Source: Xanthostigma xanthostigma
Taxonomy: Eukaryota; Arthropoda; Insecta; Raphidioptera; Raphidiidae
Length of the DNA: 64,000 bases
Direction of reading: 5' to 3'
Assembly: GCA_963575645.1 (NCBI GenBank)
Contig: OY754466.1
Span: 41,138,001-41,202,000, forward strand
Shown: positions 56,001 through 64,000 of the stretch, in pieces
How positions within the stretch are numbered: position 1 is the stretch's first letter
Layout of the letters: each line of letters starts with the position of its first letter
Translations under genes and position numbers: made by a program
Notes under the pieces: generated by a model
What the model was told of the DNA's origin: nothing
Databases searched by the model: none
The model's input: only the letters and a program-made list of their open reading frames with translations

Positions 56001-59000
56001 TCAAAGCCGGATGTGGCGGGCCGGAGTTATCGTTTCCTGAATAGGTTTCCAAAAATTTAGCAGCTTGTTCGCGAACCCAAGTGCGAGCCTTTTCTCTGTG
56101 ACCGGCCGTTAAATTATGCTGACTGAGAGATTTCGACAAGTTGGAACTGTCCTTGCTGTAATTTCTGTCCAGGCTCGAGTTGTTCAAGCTGCGTCCCCAG
56201 CGTGCCGGATTTAAACTTGCAAGGAACGAAGTGGTCTTAGCCGAAGCGCCCGTGAAACGGGACCTGGTCGAATTGCTGCCCGTCGGTGTTGACCTTCCGG
56301 TAGAATTACCTAGCGCCGTAGCCTTATTAAACAAATCCTGCATCAACGACGAGTTGAGACTCAATTCATCGTGTCGTGACTTTGAACGACTGCCATTGCT
56401 CGAACGCTTCGGAGCTCGTTTTCTCTTTAGGACGTCAGATAGACGAGCCTAGAATGTTTAAAAAAAAAAAAAACACATGATAAATCATAAAAGAGTCAAA
56501 CTTTCGAATAATCTTATTACTGGCAATTTTTCATGTACTGTAAAGTAAAGCTCTTTATTTCATTTGATGAGAAAAACTCATATAGAAAACGTTATACATA
56601 TAAATTACAAATTAAAAAATTCAGACAGATTGTAAAATGTGTTCCCCAGAAGGAACGTTTTTAACAAACGAGAAAAAATATTTAACTTGTTACAATTCTT
56701 AATTTGACTTGGTATTTTATTAAAAATTTTTATACCTATGTTGAGAGGAGAATTTTTGCTTACATCAAGTTTGCTAAAGGGAGAACTCAGGTCATGCCTA
56801 AAACGCAAATTTGACAAAGAGTCATAAGTTTGAGATTATAGAAAGAATGGCGACAAGACACATTAGAAGAAATGCCAGCAATGGCACGGATTATTCTTTT
56901 CTGAGAAATAAAGACGTCATTAGACAAAGTTGAGTTACCCCAGAAGCATATGCCATATCTTAACCTAGAAACAACTTGAGCATTGTAAAACTTGATTAGT
57001 TGAATGTTTGTAAGTACATTTTTTAGGTATCTAATAAGATAACAGATAGAATTAAGTTTGGAGGATAGTTGAGTACAATGTACTTTCCAATTTAGATGGT
57101 TATCCAAATATAAGCCAAGAAATTTGGTAGATGTGACTCTTTCCAGAGACTCACCATTACATTGAATGTTTAAATCCATCAAGTTAGTATTTTGATAATT
57201 AGGCTTTTGAAAAAAAATAATTATCGATTTTTTTATTGTATTTTAAAACTTTATTATAAATAATATTGATAATCGATGCGAAAAACTTTCAAAAAATTTT
57301 TTTTAAATTAATTATAAGCAATTTAAAAATTGATAGAATATTAAAAAAAATCACGTGACTGCAAACGCACTAAAATTGTTTTTGACATTTGTGACGTCAT
57401 AATGTTAAAATGTATATGTCACCGAGATATTGTCAAACCCGTGATATTGTAATTTCACTAGTGAAATTACAATATCACGATTGACAAAAAGTCGTGATAT
57501 TGTAATTTCACTAAGTGAGATTATAGTATCACGGGTTTGACAATATCCCGGTGACATATATACGCAGTATACTATCAATGGCTTCTACATGTATTATTAT
57601 AATAATATAAATTACCATTATGACGTCACATTATGTTCGGGAAATGTCGGCGCGTTCTCGGAACTGGGTACAAAAATTTATTTTTAATTTGATATAACTT
57701 TTGAATTATAACGAAAATAAAAAAAAGAAAAATAGTTTTGTTATAAAACTTATATATGATCTTTCCATTTATGACAAAAAAAAAATTCATTCAAAAGCCC
57801 AATTATGAAACCTAATGTAATGTGTCTTGGATTTATTTAAATATAGCGAATTTGTGAACCATTCAACTAATTTGTCTAAATTAAGATTACATTTAGTAGT
57901 AAGCAAAGAAGAATCTTTATCACTGAGAATAATTAATCGATGTGTCATCAGCATACAAAGTGCACGATAATTCACGTGCATGTAAACAAATTATTACAAT
58001 TTTGGGTTTTAAAATTGGCAATTTCAAACAGAAAAAAAAATCCGTCTCACTACTTCTAGTACATACCTGTGATGGGCTAGGAGATCTGGCATCGCTGGTG
58101 TCTCCTTGTTCCGTTGGTGTCGAAGTGAACACTAAAGTTGGAGTGGGCGTATTGGTAGTAGCTCCGGGTGCTCCGTTACTCGTTGCCGCGGTCATGCTAC
58201 CGGACCCGGTCGACAATGGAGTCGTCGGAGCCGACGTATTGCCTCCTGACGTACTCGGCTGCGGCTGTTGGTTATCCAACGCTGACGATGAAAAAATAGC
58301 GGACGAACTCGCGGTTTTCGGTGGGCTTACACCCAGCGGTACCTGTACAAATTAGTTGCATTACAAAGTTGTTTATTACGTAACTTGAAAATGATTTGTT
58401 GATGATTGTGACCCCACAATATCTGTCTAATAACCCTAATAATATAATACTAGCGTGACCTGTGCGAATTATTCGCACTAAATAAGTATAATAATTATCA
58501 CTTTACAAAATTATTTTTTAAATATGATTGCAGGTATTCAATTCGTTTCTAATTTTGCACACTGCTTATAACGTTCTTCTTTTTGTTGTAAAAGAAATAT
58601 TTTACTAAAATTGTCATATAGAGGCGCAAGTAGCAAAAGCGTTGTTCAGCGTTGCCCGTCAGATGGCAGTATGCAGTATCTACAATATGAAGGTCAGATG
58701 ACAGATCAAAGTGTTAACGTTACGCCGTCAGATGGCAGACGTTGTTCAGAGTTTAATTAATTTACAAAAACAATAGCAATAATAAATTTTTTAGTTGTCG
58801 ATGTCAGTAGAGCAAGCAATTATCTGTAAAATGATATATAATTTATGTGGAGAAATTGTGTGGTTTTTTCTAAAAAGGGAGGCAAACATCTAAAACCTTA
58901 GCGTATTAATATATATGATAAACTCTATATAGCGACACTCAAGGGACTGTGCACTTTGTGGCGTTATTGAGGGTTGTCGTTAATGTGGCGTTATTGAGGG

Positions 59001-62000
59001 TTGTCGTTAAACGGAGAGAAGAAATATTCCATTAATATTTTCAATACACAAAAATTTTCTTTTACTCGCCATGTTAGTTTGCAAGTTTGTGGGCCACAAA
59101 GAATATGATAACTTATATCGATAAGCAGCTGAGCTAAACATATGAAAGATAATCCCAGCAAACAAAAGAACGAATTTCTTATAGGCCCCACTCACGATCA
59201 CACTTCATGCAACAGTTCAGTGTTCAGTGAAGTTGGACAGATTAATCGAAAGACTGACTGGCACCACACACAGTTCATGCAAACTGCTCAGTTTTTTAAA
59301 TTTTTTGTGTTCAATTTGGTTCAGTTGTTGGCATACACTCGTCGAGTATAGATACATAAGATATATTATATTATATACACACTATAATATTATACTATAG
59401 AGTATAGTTCATTAATAAGAACTAAATGAGTAATTTAAATGGTGAGGATTGGCTGTTCAGAGCTATGGGATTGTATTTAAAACAGAGAAATAAGAAAAAA
59501 AAAGAAGAATATGGGTGAAAAATTGGTTAGAAATGCGTGATTCAAGAAGTCATGTTTATTTGATTAATGAATTACAACTTGAGCCGCTTGATTGCAATAA
59601 TTATTTACGAATGAATGAATTAACTTACAATTATTTACTGGAATTAGTTACCCTATTTATTAAGAACCAGGACACAAATATGTGAAAATCTATTTCTGCA
59701 CAAGAAAGGCAGCAACATTGAGATTTTTGGCTTCTGGTTGTACAAAACACAGAACTCCAAAAACTGAACTGAAAAACACCCACACACACAACAGTTTACT
59801 TGAACACTGAACACTGAAGTCGTTCAAAAATCAAGATGCATTTGATGAGTTCATGCTTGACTTCAGTGTTGGTTTCAGTGTTTATTTATCCCACACACTA
59901 TCATGCTTCACTGAACTATAAGTTTGAACACTGAACTGTTGCATGAAGTGTGATCGTGAGTGGGGCCTATTAGAATCTTCAGTACGCATGCTGCTGACAA
60001 CAAAGCAACAAAATAACAAACAAGTATGGTTTATTGCTTAATAAGACGTATTGTCGTTATTTAGAGTGGGTGTGTTGTCATTTAGAGTGTATCATTGTAT
60101 GAGCAACAAGGTAAACCAACTAGAGTTAAGTAATTTCGACGTTTTAAGGAGTTTGTCGTTATATCGAGTGACGTTAAATGGAGTTTACTCTGTATATCGT
60201 CGTTGGTTCTGTAATACCTCCTATGTGCAAAAAGTAAAATTTGCAGGAAAGGCCAAAAAGTGGTCATTTCAGCAATGGATGGTAAGAACTAGCAATTTCA
60301 GAGATATATTACTAATTCATACTTAATACAAAGTATTTTCGTAAAAAATATTTAACGTTAATTTCGGATTTGTTGGCACATGGGAGGAATTATTTGATAC
60401 ACCTTTTCACATAAGAGTTATTTCCCCTTGTTAGTTACTATAAAATTAATTTGGAGGTATTACTAGATTACTAATTCATACTTATCTTTACTATAGGTAC
60501 GTGTTTAATTAAGACGAAGTATTTTCTTAAAAAATATTTAACGTTAATTTCGGATTTGTTGGCACATGGGAGGAATTATTTGATACAACTTTTCACATAA
60601 GAGTTATTTCCCCTTGTTAGTTACTATAAAATTAATTTGGAGGTATTACTAGATTACTAATTCATACTTATCTTTACTATAGGTACGTGTTTAATTAAGA
60701 CGAAGTATTTTCTTAAAAAATATTTAACGTTAATTTCGGAATTATTGGCACATGGGAGGAATTATTTGATACAACTTTTCACATAAGAGTTATTTTTCCC
60801 CTTGTTGGTTACTGTAAAATTAATTTGGAGATATTACTAGTGTATAGAGCTCCGTTTCCTGAATCTTTTCATCTAAAAAACGTAAAATCTGCCAACTATG
60901 CACATAGGAGCTATTACAGAACCAACGACAAATTATACTATATTATAGTCAGTTGGTCTGTGTGTACAGATATTTTTTTCTCTATTTGCCAGTTAAAGTC
61001 GAAGACGGGGAAGCGTTTCGCTTTTCATCTGATGCAGACTAATTTACTCCCCTAGCACGCCTAAAGAAGTTTCACTTCAATAATAAGATTTCTTTACTGA
61101 ATCGATTTCAAAATTACCTGTGGATCGGCGAGCTGCGTAATCTGATGCATGACTCCCTCGCGCCTGAAGTGTACTCCGAATTCGTCCGGCAACTTGCACA
61201 TCAGTATTTCGGCCATCTGCAGAGCGCCCACCACAATCCGCAGATCGTTCGACGCCATCATTCCAGCAATGTGACTGCTCACCACCTGGTTCTTCATAAA
61301 AATAAGAACATTTGTTCCCACGGTCAATTTCGCTCCTTTTCACGTATGAAAGGAAACGGTGTTTAAAGGGATGCACCGATAGTAAATTTTACCGAATAGC
61401 CAGACAATTTTAGTTACGGAACCGGATACGAATATAAGAAATAAAATTTCAATTTTCGTACAAATCGGTGCCATTTTTCACGAGATGTAATTTTTGTCAG
61501 TATTATTACTAAAACTAATTATTGTCAGAAACTATTATGAAATGTTTCAAGATTACGAAATCATATTTTAAATAAATGAAATAATACGAAAACTGAAATA
61601 CAGTTAAATTAACCAAATTCCAATTTTACGATAGGTATCCACCTGGATACAGCAAGTGTCTGGTTATGCAGTTTTATCCGATTATCAGAGAATGCAGGAC
61701 TTAACAAAAAAAAATGTTTAAGCCTATCGTTTACTTCAGAAATTGTTGTACCAAACTTAATGAAGCCAGCAAGCTACAAAATAATGTAAAACATACTCGC
61801 TTCGAGACTTTTCCATGCATAAAAACTGTGCGATTTATATTGCATTGTCAAAAATAATAAGTATTAGTTACTGCTTACTATTTCCGAACTGAACTTTAGG
61901 TTTATATTTAAGTAATGATTTTGCATATTTCTTGACGAATGACTCTTTTGTGATATTTAAAATAAATACTCAAAGTCAAAATTAATTTGTGAACATTCTT

Positions 62001-63728
62001 ATTTGGCTTAAATTTCTCACACGCAGTACACTGGAATTAGAATTAAGTTATCGATCAAGGTTACTAGATTACAGAGGTTATCTCGTTCCGATATATAGTA
62101 GTGACGAGATGACGTCATCCGGCGGACCTGTCAATTGATTGCGTGGCAACGGCTGTTTGTAATGACTAATTCGCAATGAATTGAATTTTTAAGGTAAGAT
62201 ATACAGTCGTAGGTAAATAAATGCCTTTGATATCGTCATTATAAATTGACAAAAATATGAACGGAGTCCGCCAACTAATGTCATTCCTGCGCTTATGTTG
62301 CTTGATCAGATGGAATGAGGTAGCTTCTATTGTCTACTAACCTTAGGTGTCTATATAAATCTTCATTAAAAAAAAGTGGTGCTCTTTGAAGTACAAATAA
62401 TTCTTCCCAAAAAAACACGCAGAAAAAATACTAACCTTGAGCACGTCACGTAATAAGTCCGGAGATGCGTGATACACCATGCGCAACAGGGCACGAAGAC
62501 ACTTGCATCGTACGGCCGGTCCGGCAGACGAGCTGTACACCTCGTACAGAACTGAGAACAGGACTCTGATGAACTGAGCGCACAAGCCGCGCTCCTCACG
62601 TAAACAGGCCACTCGCGAATCACGTGACGCGCTCGGAGCACGCTGTGACGTGGATGGATTTACTGAGAGATCCAAAGTATCTTTATTAGTCTCAATACAC
62701 AATACTCTTTTACCATTCCAACCCACAAGTGGGGAATGGTACTAGTTTAGGTCAAAAATCACTTTTCAAAAATTTTACAATATCTTTCCGTTTTGTGGTC
62801 CCCCGAATCCAAAAAACATATTTTTGGAAAAACTCTGTGCGTCTGTTAGTCTGTGAACACGATACAGGTCAAACGGATGAGTGGATCAAAACCAAATTTT
62901 GGGAGGATGTTTGGTATGTAAATATGAAGAGCCCTATTGTTTTTGGGGAAAATCGGCGCATGCGCAGAAGAGATATTTGCTATAACGGTGTTTTTTATAT
63001 AATAATGGTATACTTTTCATAACGGCTTATTATTTTATTTATTTTTTCAAGAAAGTTTAGTTAAAATTTTTTTTCTTCTAAGCTTTATACCTTTGGAAAT
63101 ATTTTGAAAATAAAAAAAAATCAGCCGCTCTTTTGTTTTATGGATCTGTCAGAAATAAAGAAGTTCGGCATGCTTTTAAATTATGTAGGTAACCATGGCA
63201 ACGAATAGCAAATATCATATTGAGAATACTAGCAATTACCCGCGTCACCTCACACGATATCAGAAATTTTATTTTCTTTATCGTCGCCCAATTGGCTGGA
63301 ATTTTTTTTTGATAACTTAAGTTTAGAGATTTCAACTCGGCTGATAGTCGTATCGAAAAACAAGCTTGTTAAAAATCACCTCGTCAAACGACAACGGCTC
63401 GTTCTTTATAAAATGTAATGCCATAAAAAATGAACTCGACATACCTTGCGCACCCTCGATATTTTGAGGCTGACTCTGAGTACTCGGAGACGGCGTATTC
63501 TGTCCTGAAGGCGTGCACCGTCTTTGTACAAGCCTCGACGTGCCGGTATCTTCGTTGATTTGTTGCAAAGAATGGAAGTCGACTGTGTACGTGCGTCCCA
63601 TTGTAGTCAAACTGACTTCGTCTTCGCCGCTCTGATGCGCTGCTTCTATGATGCGCGAGTCGACGCTAGAATACGGATGCCACAAGCCGCGATCGTCCTT
63701 CCATAGCCAACAAATCGTGTCCTGAACC
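50021..63728 (-). CDS. TRIP12: TRIP12/ctrip HECT E3 ubiquitin ligase, 3' portion
   Basis: HECT E3 of the ubiquitin-fusion-degradation class, nuclear, acting in DNA-damage and chromatin control in mammals. Nine exons in gene order: 63445-63728, 62436-62662, 61118-61291, 58067-58342, 55068-56448, 52910-53204, 51511-52009, 50788-51439, 50021-50217; about 1,327 residues with all phases consistent. The first holds the WWE domain ([40 protein letters not shown]). Then come [28 protein letters not shown] and REGVMHQ; a Ser/Thr/Pro-rich linker; [30 protein letters not shown]-type block reading [17 protein letters not shown] and [26 protein letters not shown] follows: [52 protein letters not shown] and [16 protein letters not shown]. 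The catalytic Cys is at 50123-50125, 34th from the end. The N-terminal armadillo region lies off the right edge. Introns hold a LINE fragment, a 600-bp MITE and nested elements. Confidence 0.97.
52010..52909. other. TRIP12 intron, no feature seen
   Basis: AT-rich intron of 900 bases between the 52910-53204 and 51511-52009 exons. I see no repeat boundary or coding signal. Confidence 0.6.
53205..55067. other. TRIP12 intron, no feature seen
   Basis: Intron of about 1.9 kb, very AT-rich. Direct splicing of the flanking exons gives DLWN-E-GQVP in frame, matching the human order, so no coding exon is missing here. Confidence 0.6.
57201..57800. mobile_element. 600-bp MITE inserted in the LINE
   Basis: Ends AGGCTTTTGAA and TTCAAAAGCCC, with AATT duplicated on each side (57197-57200, 57801-57804). 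The LINE reading resumes across it. Confidence 0.75.
57418..57555. repeat. Palindrome inside the MITE
   Basis: GTCACCGAGATATTGTCAAA to its inverse. The unit CGTGATATTGTAATTTCACT occurs in both directions. Confidence 0.75.
59182..59969. mobile_element. PIF/Harbinger element, 788 bp, deleted
   Basis: Ends TAGGCCCCACTCACGATCAC and its inverse, with a TTA duplication at each side (59179-59181, 59970-59972). It contains a remnant of the transposase N-terminal part. Confidence 0.8.
59504..59735 (+). pseudogene. Harbinger (HARBI1-like) transposase remnant
   Basis: Reads [10 protein letters not shown], then [34 protein letters not shown] and SISAQERQQ, matching the start of HARBI1-type transposases. 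A stop follows NQDTNM and a frameshift lies near the RFLASG block. The catalytic DDE part is absent. Confidence 0.65.
60307..60840. repeat. Tandem repeat, period about 186 bp
   Basis: AAGTATTTTC recurs at 60331, 60517 and 60703. Almost three copies of a unit with TTGGCACATGGGAGGAATTA. Confidence 0.85.
62058..62345. repeat. MITE family (ACAGAGGT ends), copy 3
   Basis: As 39773-39942, but longer by about 110 bases in the middle. TRIP12 intron. Confidence 0.65.
62709..63310 (+). repeat. Interspersed repeat, copy 2
   Basis: Shorter relative of the 2016-2897 repeat, in a TRIP12 intron, ending about 135 bases from the WWE exon. Confidence 0.7.
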
Positions 63729-63789
63729 TGAAATAATTAGGCGTGCATATCATTCTGAAACCTGCACACCCATTTTGATATTATTGATA

Positions 63790-63850
63790 CCGGCCAAGGG
63801 CGAGTCGAACTCGCGCAGAGAGGGTTTTGTATCATCCCGTTTTCCGTGAA
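63790..63850 (-). ncRNA. tRNA-like (B-box) fragment
   Basis: The minus strand has GCGCGAGTTCGACTCGCCC, a B-box-like end of a SINE. No full tRNA fold seen. Confidence 0.3.
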
Positions 63851-64000
63851 AACTACACTTGGGATTTTCGTTTAGGTTTTCCTGTAAACTATAAGTGAGG
63901 TCATATATTCCCTATTTTTTTTTCAAAATTTAAGGCTCAGTAGTTTTGGCAATAGTGTAAGGGGAGTGTAATACTCGACTTTCATGCATTTTTTTTTTAA

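Larger units (their letters stand above)
56545..57990 (-). mobile_element. LINE reverse-transcriptase 3' fragment, split by a MITE
   Basis: Antisense to nothing: it reads on the same strand as TRIP12, in its intron. LYADDTSI (the RT catalytic YADD box) is near 57940-57965. Then LDKLVEWF and [13 protein letters not shown] lie in another frame, then, after the [22 protein letters not shown] and [12 protein letters not shown]. So there is at least one frameshift in the RT part, and the 5' part is missing. An AATAAA lies near its 3' end (about 56556). Jockey/CR1/I-type order of motifs; clade not resolved. Confidence 0.8.
58914..60192. mobile_element. pogo-like element holding a Harbinger insert
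   Basis: TAAACTCTATATAGCGACAC at the left resembles the inverse of the right end (TGACGTTAAATGGAGTTTA). A 26-bp unit around TTGAGGGTTGTCGTTAA is duplicated near 58957-59010. Confidence 0.55.

Noticed and set aside
55607-56452. Plus-strand frames opposite the large TRIP12 exon
   Set aside because: They are antisense shadows of strongly conserved TRIP12 coding sequence.
1-64000. CRISPR arrays, operons or bacterial-type systems
   Set aside because: All genes are intron-bearing animal genes; direct repeats seen are microsatellites or transposon parts.

Overview
This is eukaryotic nuclear DNA, almost certainly from an insect. It is AT-rich, its genes are split by GT-AG introns, it includes a ZAD-type C2H2 zinc-finger gene (a class centred on insects), and it is packed with short non-autonomous DNA transposons, Helitrons and foldback elements. 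The order cannot be fixed from the sequence. All gene calls come from reading spliced exons in frame and comparing them with remembered family sequences; no database search was run.

Layout, left to right. (1) An arrestin gene (+), whose 5' exons lie off the left edge, has three coding exons here (1572-1719, 6509-7221, 8215-8703). It is unusual: about 150 residues are inserted in the hinge between the two arrestin domains, one polar-core Asp is replaced, and after a single TGA the same frame stays open for 188 more codons. (2) One exon of a 14-kDa phosphohistidine phosphatase/janus gene (-), with no partner exons found. (3) A complete five-exon TRUB2-like pseudouridine synthase gene (+). (4) A complete five-exon SCYL3-like pseudokinase gene (-), including a GC-AG intron. 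(5) A complete four-exon ZAD zinc-finger gene (-) with nine fingers and a probable intronic polyadenylation isoform. (6) A three-exon TMEM256/DUF423 membrane protein gene (+), divergent from the ZAD gene across about 0.8 kb. (7) The last nine coding exons of a TRIP12/ctrip HECT E3 ubiquitin ligase gene (-), from the WWE domain to the catalytic HECT C-lobe; its 5' exons lie off the right edge.

The genes do not form one pathway. They cover GPCR desensitisation (arrestin), protein-histidine dephosphorylation, mitochondrial RNA pseudouridylation, Golgi/trafficking pseudokinase function, transcription control, a small membrane protein and ubiquitin signalling.

The space between exons is mostly mobile-element debris, and much of it can be resolved: hAT-like elements with exact 8-bp target duplications (33972-34367, 40680-41655, 14811-15973, 38066-38294), pogo/Tc1-like MITEs flanked by TA, a PIF/Harbinger element with a transposase remnant, Helitrons (one type carrying a tRNA-Lys-like module), a LINE reverse-transcriptase fragment split by a 600-bp MITE, several near-perfect foldbacks (one about 690 bp), and a repeat fused to part of U2 snRNA. 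Several are nested two or three deep, so their order of insertion can be read.
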